From NCBI GenBank assembly GCA_902772965.1, contig CACYCT010000012.1:1-41711 (forward strand): DNA of 41,711 nt. The letters run 5' to 3'. This DNA comes from an uncultured Bacteroidales bacterium (lineage in GTDB: Bacteria > Bacteroidota > Bacteroidia > Bacteroidales > Muribaculaceae). This document shows positions 9,493 to 16,098 of this stretch, piece by piece. The notes under the pieces are model-generated. The model was not told the DNA's origin. It saw only the letters and a program-made list of their open reading frames with translations, and did not search any database. Every line of letters begins with the position of its first letter. Position 1 is the stretch's first letter. The translations under genes were made by a program, and so were the position numbers.

Positions 9493-9854
9493 GATTCGGC
9501 TCCTTTCTCTTGTTCAAGCGCTTCCTTGAGTTGTTTCAGGGCTTCGCGTGAGGCTCTGATTAAGGGCATGTCGGCTTTAATTTCCTGCCCGGTGAGCTCG
9601 AGCGACTGTTCGGTGAGATTGATCACGTGGATGTATCGCCTGTTTACGATCAGACTTCGTCCCACACGCACAAACGTGTTCGCGCGCAGACGCTGGAATG
9701 CCTCTTCAAAAAAGTGGATTTGGAAGGTCAGTTTACGGATTTTTCCGTTGGTGAGCACGAGGTCGGAGTAGTTTCCGTCGGCGCGAACGAAGACGACCTC
9801 GTCGGTGGCGACGCGCACCAATTCCGTGCTTGTTGATATCTTGAGCCATTCCAT
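9489..9854 (-). CDS. Stand-alone LytTR DNA-binding protein
   Basis: The 121-residue protein is essentially one LytTR domain: an N-terminal strand, then EVVFVRADGNYSDLVLTNG at about 19-37, RKLTFQIHFFEE, the recognition-strand signature FVRVGRSLIVNRRYI at about 61-75 and a C-terminal acidic helix. LytTR domains bind direct repeats upstream of virulence, competence or envelope genes. There is no receiver domain, so phosphorelay control is unlikely. The overlapping downstream gene encodes a membrane protein, an arrangement like LytTR regulatory systems in which a membrane partner inhibits the regulator; that parallel is inference. No clear TAnnTTTG box was found immediately upstream. Confidence 0.88.
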   Translation of the reverse strand: MEWLKISTSTELVRVATDEVVFVRADGNYSDLVLTNGKIRKLTFQIHFFEEAFQRLRANTFVRVGRSLIVNRRYIHVINLTEQSLELTGQEIKADMPLIRASREALKQLKEALEQEKGAES

Positions 9855-10154
9855 CTATTTTATAACGTCACCAGGTGTGGTAATATTATGGTTGGTTCTA
9901 TTAATTGCTCAAAAGATTTTGCGCTTTCGTGTTGAGGAATCTTCACTCAGCCGCTTCGCGGTCAAAGTCGGGTAAAGGATAATTGAACATCTTCTCTATT
10001 CATGTTGGGCAATAGCCTCAAAACCATCCGATAAAAGTCAGAAACAAAGTAACCGGATTAAGACGATATACAAGGAAGAGGCAAACGAATCAGCAAAATC
10101 ATCAAGCATTATATTTGTTTATGGTTTTGTTTTAAAAAAACACACTCCATACTC
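9855..10154. other. AT-rich intergenic region without a recognisable gene
   Basis: Between the LytTR gene and the accessory patch there are about 300 nt with stop codons in all frames and no ORF of convincing length. The only local structure I see is a short CCGC/GCGG palindrome near 9950-9960. Base composition falls towards AT here, marking the left border of the accessory region. Confidence 0.5.
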
Positions 10155-10184
10155 TTGTGTTCTCGAAATTATTTTGTAATTTTG
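10155..10184 (+). promoter_or_regulatory. Bacteroidetes-type promoter of the accessory patch
   Basis: TTG at 10155-10157 and TAATTTTG at 10177-10184 are separated by 19 nt, matching the -33/-7 consensus. Transcription would start near 10190, so the GTG at 10157 cannot be used and the ATG at 10205 becomes the first in-frame start. Confidence 0.6.
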
Positions 10185-10204
10185 TACATTCATATTTATC
10201 TATA

Positions 10205-10780
10205 ATGTATAGTAATTTTCTATTATATCAGAAAACGACTGAGTTGCCGGCAACAGTTCAGTCAATATGTATTAATGTGAATTGTTTCCGATTCAGGAAA
10301 TCATTTCGTTTCAATGTTTTGTTTTTTTTGATGTGTCTATTTGCTTTAACTGGACATCCCCAAGTTATTGATATCAGAGAAAGTGTTCATTGGCCCAACG
10401 ATGGTGACAGGATTCTAATGTCGGAATACCACCATCATCGATGCTGTGGCGACAGCGCCATATGGGATTTCAGCGATGCGCGCCCGACAACACGCTCTCA
10501 CTATGTCCAATGGTTCAATTTTGGAGATTCGGCGTTGGTAAAAGTGGTGGGTGACAAAATGCAGTGTCGTGCATTCATAGCATGTCATGAAGTTTTGGGG
10601 CATGGTAGAGCTTTTGAAATAACAAGTCTTCGAAATAAAAATCCGCAGCAAGAGCCTGTTATTCAGTTTAACAATTTGATGTTAAGATTGTTGGATGCTG
10701 GTTGGATTGACAATGGTGCACAGCACGGCAATGGGGCCATTGTTAAAAAACCATCACTTTTGCCCATATTATTATTTTAA
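10205..10780 (+). CDS. Probably truncated secreted protein of an RHS-type locus
   Basis: The ORF encodes 191 residues from the ATG at 10205. A hydrophobic stretch (NVLFFLMCLFALTG, about 37-50) follows a basic segment, so export is likely even though the N-terminus is unusually long; the true start may differ. The part after it (PNDGDR, then GDSAIWDFS at about 85-93 and a FGDSALV segment) resembles, from memory, the N-terminus of large Bacteroidales secreted proteins encoded next to RHS genes. After about residue 125 the likeness stops and an unrelated tail follows, so I read it as a 3'-truncated gene with a replaced end. It is followed after 11 nt by another secreted ORF. Function unknown. 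Confidence 0.45.
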   Translation: MYSNFLLYQKTTELPATVQSICINVNCFRFRKSFRFNVLFFLMCLFALTGHPQVIDIRESVHWPNDGDRILMSEYHHHRCCGDSAIWDFSDARPTTRSHYVQWFNFGDSALVKVVGDKMQCRAFIACHEVLGHGRAFEITSLRNKNPQQEPVIQFNNLMLRLLDAGWIDNGAQHGNGAIVKKPSLLPILLF

Positions 10781-10791
10781 TTCAAATCAAT

Positions 10792-11481
10792 ATGGGTATG
10801 ATTGGAAGACTTGTTTTGTTTTGTATTTGGATAGTAAGTTGTTTTTATGTTCATTCTCAACCGACTATTCTTAACCCAGAGAGTAGTCGAAAAGACAGTT
10901 TATCACTCACTTTAAAGAAAATAAATGAAGACTTAACGGATTCTCTTCATGGAGATTATATACTTATTGGAGGTGCTTTTCCATATCGTGGCTGTTATTG
11001 TTATCCAAAGTTAGATTCAATTCAAATGGCTCAACGATTGAACTCATTCTTTATTCTTAAATTCAATAATAACCAATTGTTACTAAATGATATCATTTAT
11101 ACTTCCGGTAGTTTTATTATAAATAATACAATCATATGTGAGAAAGAATCCGCTTTAAAAATAACATCTTTATTACAATCAATCAACCCAAATAACATTA
11201 AAAGTGAGAAAGATATTGAACTATATGATGATTTCATTTGTTTAATTGTTAAAAAACGAAATACTATAAGAGAAACAATTTACAGAATTGACGAGAAAGA
11301 GAGCAAACCAAATGAGGACACTTCTAATTTAATGGATTTGTTTTGGATTCTGAAAGACTATAAGAATTTAAGAACCACTAAAATACATCCCCCAAAATTA
11401 ATTCTGCCAAATAAATATCCCCAAATACCGCAACTAAAACTGGAATGGAAACCTGATTATCACCAATTCCCGCGACTATGA
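10792..11481 (+). CDS. AT-rich secreted or lipoprotein ORF, possible immunity-type protein
   Basis: The 229-residue product starts with a basic n-region and hydrophobic core; IVSC puts a candidate lipobox Cys near residue 17 (alternative cleavage at VHSQ). The ATG at 10798 is a possible alternative start. The mature part is rich in Asn, Lys and Ile, with no motif I recognise. The coding sequence is strikingly AT-rich compared with the GC-rich genes on both sides, which points to recent acquisition. The last 5-6 codons run out of frame into the RHS core fragment that begins at about 11465, so the original C-terminus was probably replaced by recombination. In RHS loci such small exported ORFs beside a core fragment are often immunity genes; this is inference. 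Confidence 0.5.
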   Translation: MGMIGRLVLFCIWIVSCFYVHSQPTILNPESSRKDSLSLTLKKINEDLTDSLHGDYILIGGAFPYRGCYCYPKLDSIQMAQRLNSFFILKFNNNQLLLNDIIYTSGSFIINNTIICEKESALKITSLLQSINPNNIKSEKDIELYDDFICLIVKKRNTIRETIYRIDEKESKPNEDTSNLMDLFWILKDYKNLRTTKIHPPKLILPNKYPQIPQLKLEWKPDYHQFPRL

Positions 11482-11845
11482 CTGCACATACGAATACGAC
11501 CTCAACAGCAATCCCACCGCGATAACGCGAAAAGGCGTCACACGGGCAATGCCCGTTGTCGACTACACCGCATGGCAATACGGTTACATCGACAACCTCC
11601 AACTCTACTATCAAGGCAACCGACTGACAAAAGTCACCGACCATGCCAACCCCCTAACCTATGCCGGAGCGATGGACTTCAAAGACTACTCCGACAAAAG
11701 CACCGAACTCACCTACGACGCCAACGGCAACCTCACATCGGATATGAACAAAAGAATCTACCGCACCACATACAACCTGCTCAACCTCCTCTATCGGATA
11801 TATTTCAAGGACGGCCACATCATCAGAAACCGACTGACAGCATAA
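11465..11845 (+). pseudogene. Remnant of an RHS/YD-repeat core
   Basis: In the frame of 11549-11845, translation back to about 11465 reads as typical RHS repeat sequence: YEYDLNSNPTAITRKG, then YIDNLQLYYQGNRLTKV, LTYDANGNLTSDMNKRI and YNLLNLLYRIYFKDG. These are the YD-repeat motifs that form the shell encapsulating a C-terminal toxin. The fragment has no start of its own, is preceded by an unrelated ORF in another frame and ends at a stop 10 residues after the last repeat motif, where a normal protein would continue into the core consensus. GC content jumps up at about 11465 and down again at about 11820, matching the fragment borders. It is a displaced piece of an RHS gene, not a working protein. 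Confidence 0.75.
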
Positions 11846-11866
11846 TTAAGCATCTGTTAAGGCTAT

Positions 11867-12034
11867 ATGACAAAAACGGACTTGAGATTCTTCATGAATG
11901 AATGTTTGGACGAAGTCAAGGATATTGATTCACTGATAACAATTGATGATGATTTAACCGGTATCTACGATAATTCTTTTAATTGTTATAAATCGCGTTT
12001 ATTGCATGTTGATTTATCAGATAACCAAGTTTAA
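11867..12034 (+). CDS. Small ORF of 55 residues behind the RHS fragment
   Basis: ATG at 11867 opens a 55-codon frame (MTKTDLRFFMNECLDEV... ending SDNQV) closed by TAA at 12032-12034. The product is acidic, rich in Asp, without signal peptide, and its AT-rich codon use matches the ORF at 10792. Its position directly after an RHS core fragment is where an immunity gene or toxin-tip remnant is expected, but I recognise no family. It may be a truncated gene. Low certainty that it is expressed. Confidence 0.35.
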   Translation: MTKTDLRFFMNECLDEVKDIDSLITIDDDLTGIYDNSFNCYKSRLLHVDLSDNQV

Positions 12035-12055
12035 GGATAGGAAAAATATTTCGTT

Positions 12056-12694
12056 TCAACTGTAGTTCCACAAGAGAATGTCTTTATCTTGGTTATTGAC
12101 AAGGTTCCAGATATAGGTCATGTCGTTGGGTGCTACGGTGACGCAACCTCTGCTGGCGTTTTCGTTGAGGGGAATGTATTTTTTGTGTTTATGCCGTTCA
12201 ACCCACCGTGCGCTGTGGATCATCAGTCCGCGGTTGAAGGCAGAGCGGTTGTCGATGTCCATTCCGTTGAGGCGGAACGAGCGTTGGATCTTCACGCCGT
12301 GGTGTTTTGTGACGGCGAATCGTCCGAGCGAGGAGCAGTTGCTTCCCGGTCGCGTGCTGAAGCGCGGTTTCTCGGCTGTGCTGCCTCCGCCGGAACCGTG
12401 CATGACGTGCGCACTGTGAATCACTTTCTGCTTTTTGAAGTCCCACACGAACAGTCGCGGCGTACCGGAGGGGATGCTGTAGTCGACGAATATGGCGTAG
12501 CGCTCGTTGAGGTTGTGGCGTTGGGCGAAGTCAAGGGCTTTGTCGGCACGTTGGGTCAGGGTGGCATATCGTGTGCGGTCGGGTAATTCGGGCAACTGCT
12601 TTTTGGTTTTCATCAGTCGCATACCCAGAGTGATGACGCACGGAATACAGGCGAGCAGGAACAGGCAAATGATGCGTTTCTTTGTTTTTCTCAT
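12056..12694 (-). CDS. L,D-transpeptidase-like protein (YkuD_2 type)
   Basis: The 212-residue protein has a basic start and one N-terminal hydrophobic helix (about 7-24), so it is exported and probably anchored in the inner membrane. The catalytic domain shows the YkuD_2 pattern: HGSGGGS, KPRFSTRPGSNCSSLGRF, a GMDIDNRSAFNRGLMIHSA block with His160 and SRGCVTV with the presumed nucleophile Cys184. Related enzymes form or edit peptidoglycan 3-3 cross-links or attach proteins to the wall; substrate here is not known. It is separated from the upstream gene by a strong hairpin (12715-12744) and so may have its own promoter, although no TAnnTTTG box is evident. Position next to other exported envelope genes fits a wall role. 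Confidence 0.82.
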   Translation of the reverse strand: MRKTKKRIICLFLLACIPCVITLGMRLMKTKKQLPELPDRTRYATLTQRADKALDFAQRHNLNERYAIFVDYSIPSGTPRLFVWDFKKQKVIHSAHVMHGSGGGSTAEKPRFSTRPGSNCSSLGRFAVTKHHGVKIQRSFRLNGMDIDNRSAFNRGLMIHSARWVERHKHKKYIPLNENASRGCVTVAPNDMTYIWNLVNNQDKDILLWNYS

Positions 12695-12708
12695 AATGGT
12701 TTGTTTTT

Positions 12709-12744
12709 AAGAAACTGTCGGCTTCGCTCGCACGAAGCCGACAG
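12709..12744 (-). terminator. Rho-independent terminator after the 118-residue gene
   Basis: A perfect 12-bp stem (12715-12726 with 12733-12744) encloses a 6-nt loop and is followed on the minus strand by TTTCTT. It ends the transcript of the two genes at 12786-13951. Confidence 0.8.
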
Positions 12745-12785
12745 CGGAAAAATGTTTGTTTTTCGATGGTATTCTCTGATTCGGG

Positions 12786-13142
12786 TTAGAGGTACTTGTT
12801 GACCAGTTTCTTGATGATCTTTCTCACCTCGGCGATGGAGGCTTTGCGGTAGAGGCGTCCTTCGGTTTTGTGGACGATTTCGAAACTGGTCGTTTCGATG
12901 CGGGTTGCGTCGTTGAGGTTGTAGTCTTTCAAGTTGTCGGGCGAGTAGACTTCGCATTGCGAACCGGTCTTTTTGTAGTAGATGGTGATTGCGCTTCCGT
13001 CATCGAAACTGGTTTTTTGCTTGACGATGATGTTCACGGGCAGCGCGTCAAGGTTGAGTTTCGAGCCGTTTTTCGCTTCGGCGGGCGTTGTTGTCATCAC
13101 GCTCACGAGCGCGACCAACAGGCAGATGATCAGATTTTTCAT
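12786..13142 (-). CDS. Small secreted protein of unknown function
   Basis: The 118-residue protein has a clear signal peptide (MKNLIICLLVALVSV, cleavage after AEA at about 23). The mature part of about 95 residues predicts beta strands first (VNIIVKQKTSF, AITIYYKK) and ends in a Lys-rich helix (EVRKIIKKLVNKYL). One cysteine, no metal or catalytic motif seen. It lies 35 nt behind the DUF4846 gene on the same strand and before a strong terminator, so the two form a small operon of exported proteins. I recognise no family. Confidence 0.75.
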   Translation of the reverse strand: MKNLIICLLVALVSVMTTTPAEAKNGSKLNLDALPVNIIVKQKTSFDDGSAITIYYKKTGSQCEVYSPDNLKDYNLNDATRIETTSFEIVHKTEGRLYRKASIAEVRKIIKKLVNKYL

Positions 13143-13177
13143 TTTGATCAGTGTGTTTTAGATGGTTTGTGTTTATT

Positions 13178-13951
13178 CTAAAAGTGTTTTAGGTCAGAGG
13201 CTTTGAATCGGAAGACGGAGAAGAGCATTTCTGTGTCGTCGTCATCGATGATGAACCACGGCGAGGTGAAGGGGTTGGCTGTGTTTCGCATGATGTGGAT
13301 GTTTCTCGCGGGTGTGTTTCCTTCGGCGAGCAGGAGCGCTTTTTGTCCTTTCCCGTTGTTGAGCACGTCGACGACCATGATGGCGTGTCCGTACGGCAAT
13401 CCGGCGGGAGCGGGGTAGACAAACACGTCACCGGGGCGGATGTCTTTTATGGCTCGCGGTTTCATGTCGCGTGCGAGGGAGAAGGTGCTTGCCACGCCAT
13501 AGAGGTTCCGGAGGTAGTTGTTGATTGCGTTTCGCGATGCTCCGCCGCGGTATTGGAGTGTGTTTCCGTTGACGTCTTTGAATCGGATGCTGCTGTATTG
13601 TCCGGCGGCGAAGAGTTTTTCGGCTCGGAGCCGCATGCACACGTCGGCGCATTGCTCGGCGTTGGACAGCATCGGCATGTCGACCACGGCATAGCAGGTG
13701 GATTGCATTCGGGCGTTTCCGCCGGCTACGAGTTCAACCTTAGCGCTTTTGGGTTTGAGCGGCAGGTTGCGTTCAAAAGTGAAATCGTCTTCTGTCCGTT
13801 CGAAACCGCTCGGGGCCGGGATGTCGCCCACGCGGGTGTAGTTGTCGGGGTTGCTTGTCGGAGTGCCGTAGTAGATCCACAGTCCGTAACCTCCGGCTGC
13901 TATTGCGATCACCAGCAGCGCGATCAGGGTTCGTTTGATTATCTTTTTCAT
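13178..13951 (-). CDS. DUF4846-family exported protein
   Basis: The 257-residue protein has an N-terminal membrane anchor or signal (residues 5-27). The rest matches what I know of DUF4846: an LPLKP segment, AVVDMP, the conserved EQCADVCMRLRAEKL at about 97-111, a short YRGG block, NYLRNLYGVASTFSLARDM, GDVFVYPAPAGLPYGHAIMVVDV near 175-195 and a PWFIID end. The GDVF...GHA...VVDV arrangement is reminiscent of NlpC/P60-like cysteine-hydrolase folds, with Cys97/Cys101 upstream, but catalysis is unproven. A TAACTTTG box at 13987-13994 lies 36 nt before the start. It shares a transcript with the small secreted protein and neighbours an L,D-transpeptidase-like gene, suggesting envelope work. Confidence 0.8.
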   Translation of the reverse strand: MKKIIKRTLIALLVIAIAAGGYGLWIYYGTPTSNPDNYTRVGDIPAPSGFERTEDDFTFERNLPLKPKSAKVELVAGGNARMQSTCYAVVDMPMLSNAEQCADVCMRLRAEKLFAAGQYSSIRFKDVNGNTLQYRGGASRNAINNYLRNLYGVASTFSLARDMKPRAIKDIRPGDVFVYPAPAGLPYGHAIMVVDVLNNGKGQKALLLAEGNTPARNIHIMRNTANPFTSPWFIIDDDDTEMLFSVFRFKASDLKHF

Positions 13952-13986
13952 AGTTGGTTCTTAATTGTTCTGTCGTTTTGACAATG

Positions 13987-13994
13987 CAAAGTTA
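13987..13994 (-). promoter_or_regulatory. -7 element for the DUF4846 operon
   Basis: The minus strand reads TAACTTTG, a perfect TAnnTTTG box 36 nt upstream of the ATG at 13951. No clear TTG is present at the ideal -33 distance. Confidence 0.5.
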
Positions 13995-14068
13995 TGTTTC
14001 GTTTATTGAACAGCCTGAGATTCCGGTTTGTGTTGTATGAACTGTGTGTTTCGTTGTATGAAATGCGA

Positions 14069-14105
14069 AAAAGCCCCTTCTCCGGAGGCCGAAGAAGGGG
14101 CTTTT
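14069..14105 (-). terminator. Terminator of the galactose operon
   Basis: A 13-bp perfect stem (14069-14081 with 14093-14105) with an 11-nt loop carries A-rich and T-rich flanks on both sides, so it can stop transcription from either direction. It lies 18 nt beyond the stop of the nucleotidyltransferase gene. Confidence 0.85.
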
Positions 14106-14123
14106 AATATAAGGTGGAACTGT

Positions 14124-15029
14124 TTAGAACAGGTTTTCGGGATATGTTCCGTCGGCGTGGAGTTGCGCGAACTTGTCGACAACGCCTTGTCGGTCGGCGC
14201 TGTAGGTGACTCCGAACCATTTAGACTCGGTGGTGAGTACTTTCACGGTTGCTGTGCCGTCGTTGACGAGTTTGTTCACGAGGGTCGGGATGAAGAACTC
14301 GGCTTTGGGTTTGGTGAGGTTCTCTTTGAGGAAGTCCACGAAGAAGGTTTCGCTGTGGCGGAAGTAGTCGGGTGTGAATCCCCAGAAGTTCATCGAAACG
14401 GGAGTGTCGAAGGCGAGGGTGACCCGGTTTCCTTTTTCGTCGTCGAAGCCGATGTTGTGTTCGTCGTCATATCCGATGGCTGTGCGCTCAACGATTCCGG
14501 TGAGGTTCCCGTTGGCTGTCTCGCACACGCCGCGCGAGACGGTTCCGCTCTCGCTCATGGTGTTGCCCACCTTGAAGCCCACCATGGAGTAGTGTCCGGT
14601 TGAGCCTTCGGGCAGCGCGCTGAGTTCGCGGGCCATCACTTCGAAAGAGTTTCGTCCGTAGTAGTCGTCACTGTTGATGATGGCGAAGGGTTCGTTGATG
14701 ACGTCTTTTCCCATGAGCAGGGCGTGGTTGGTTCCCCAGGGTTTGACGCGCTCGGGCGGGCAGGTGAATCCCTCGGGCAGGTCGTTGACCGACTGGAAGA
14801 CGACTTCCACGGGGATATGACCTTCGTATTTGGAGAGGATTTTCTCACGGAAGTCGGCCTCGAAGTCTTTCCGGATTACGAAGACGACTTTTCCGAATCC
14901 GCTGTGGATAGCGTCGTAGATGGAGTAGTCCATGATGGTTTCGCCGTGGGGGCCGAGTCCGTCGAGTTGTTTGAGGCCACCATAGCGGCTGCCCATACCG
15001 GCAGCGAGTACGAATAGGGTTGGTTTCAT
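14124..15029 (-). CDS. Sugar-1-phosphate nucleotidyltransferase in a galactose operon
   Basis: The 301-residue protein is a GT-A-fold NTP transferase: AAGMGSRYGGLKQL at residues 9-22 supplies the nucleotide loop (GxGxRxGxxK), IINSDDYYG near 117-125 holds the metal-binding Asp, and MNFWGF and KWFGVTYSADR segments shape the sugar site. It probably joins a sugar 1-phosphate to an NTP. It is the third gene after galK and galM with gaps of 1 and 6 nt, and no GalT of the histidine-triad type occurs in the window, so a UTP:galactose-1-phosphate (UDP-sugar pyrophosphorylase-like) activity is the attractive reading. Family assignment is firm; substrate is inference. A strong bidirectional terminator follows at 14069-14105. 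Confidence 0.85.
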   Translation of the reverse strand: MKPTLFVLAAGMGSRYGGLKQLDGLGPHGETIMDYSIYDAIHSGFGKVVFVIRKDFEADFREKILSKYEGHIPVEVVFQSVNDLPEGFTCPPERVKPWGTNHALLMGKDVINEPFAIINSDDYYGRNSFEVMARELSALPEGSTGHYSMVGFKVGNTMSESGTVSRGVCETANGNLTGIVERTAIGYDDEHNIGFDDEKGNRVTLAFDTPVSMNFWGFTPDYFRHSETFFVDFLKENLTKPKAEFFIPTLVNKLVNDGTATVKVLTTESKWFGVTYSADRQGVVDKFAQLHADGTYPENLF

Positions 15030-15035
15030 ATTGTG

Positions 15036-16097
15036 TTATTCTTCGTCGTTGATGGTTGAGAAAGCGAAAACGATGTAGTGCATATATTCCCCGTCGGGTT
15101 GGAGTTCCTGCGAGGGGAAATTGGTGTGGTTCGGGGCGTCGGGCATTCCTTGGCATTCGATGGCCACGCCGTCGTAGTCGTTGTACGACCGTCCGCTCTT
15201 GCCGATGGGCGAACCGTTGAGCCAGTTGCCGGTGTAGACCTGCACGGCGGGTTGTGATGTGAACACAGTCAGGGTTCGGCGCGACTTCGGGTCGGCAAGC
15301 GTTGCGGCTTGTTTGAGCATACTGTTCTGCTCGCTCGGGTTGAGCACCCAGCAGTTGTCGTAGCCTTTACCGTAGCGTAGGGCGGGGAAATCGGCTTTGA
15401 TTTCGGCGCCGATTTTCTTGAACTCGGTGAAGTCCATCGGTGTTCCCTTCACGGGTGCCATCTCGCCGGTTGGAATGAGGGTGTCGTCGGTGGGCAGGTA
15501 TGTGTCGGCGTTGAGATAGAGCATATGGTCGAGCACGGAGCCGCTGCTTTCGCCGGAAAGGTTGAAGTAGGTGTGGTTGGTGAGGTTGACCACGGTGGCG
15601 GCATCGGTGACGGCGCTCAGGGCGATATAGAGTTGGTTGTCGTCGTTCCATCCGTATTGCACACGCGCGGTGAGATTTCCGGGGTAGTTCTCATCGCCGT
15701 CGGGGCTTTGCAGGGTGAACACGACATACTCGGAGCCGTGCATTTCACAGTCCCAGATTTGGTTCTGGAATCCTTCGGGCCCACCGTGCAGGTGGTTGGG
15801 TCCGTTGTTGACGGCAAGTTGGTATTCGCGTCCGTCGATGGTGAGTTGTCCGCGTGCGATTCGGTTTGCGTACCGTCCGGGCGTTTTTCCGGCGCAGGGC
15901 CCGTCGTAGAGGTAGTCGGCGGGGTTTTTGTATCCGAGCACGACATCGGCGAGTTTTCCATTGGCGTCGGGCACTTCAATGCCGACAATTCCGGCGCCGA
16001 GGCTCGACAGTGTCACGGCGGCGCCGTGGCTGTTCTCAAGTCGGTAGATGGTGATTTCGCCTTTTGGCGAGTCTTCGGTGTGGATGGTGACTTTCAT
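15036..16097 (-). CDS. galM: Aldose 1-epimerase (galactose mutarotase)
   Basis: GalM interconverts alpha and beta anomers of galactose (and glucose) to supply galactokinase. The 353-residue protein has the expected catalytic residues: His102/His104 in NHLHGG, His175 in NLTNHTYFNLSG, and the general base Glu314 in GVAIECQGMPDAPNH. Other family blocks are PGRYANRI, PTGEMAPVKGTPMDF and KGYDNCWVL. Length is normal and no signal peptide is present, so it acts in the cytoplasm. One base separates it from galK and six from the nucleotidyltransferase gene, so the three are co-translated from one mRNA. Confidence 0.95.
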   Translation of the reverse strand: MKVTIHTEDSPKGEITIYRLENSHGAAVTLSSLGAGIVGIEVPDANGKLADVVLGYKNPADYLYDGPCAGKTPGRYANRIARGQLTIDGREYQLAVNNGPNHLHGGPEGFQNQIWDCEMHGSEYVVFTLQSPDGDENYPGNLTARVQYGWNDDNQLYIALSAVTDAATVVNLTNHTYFNLSGESSGSVLDHMLYLNADTYLPTDDTLIPTGEMAPVKGTPMDFTEFKKIGAEIKADFPALRYGKGYDNCWVLNPSEQNSMLKQAATLADPKSRRTLTVFTSQPAVQVYTGNWLNGSPIGKSGRSYNDYDGVAIECQGMPDAPNHTNFPSQELQPDGEYMHYIVFAFSTINDEE

Positions 16098-16098
16098 G

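Noticed and set aside
10157..10204. GTG start of the first accessory ORF
   Set aside because: It falls inside the predicted promoter, upstream of the expected transcription start.
11572..11901. 109-residue Pro/Arg/Gln-rich ORF overlapping the RHS fragment
   Set aside because: It is a shifted frame of the YD-repeat remnant and has no protein-like features.
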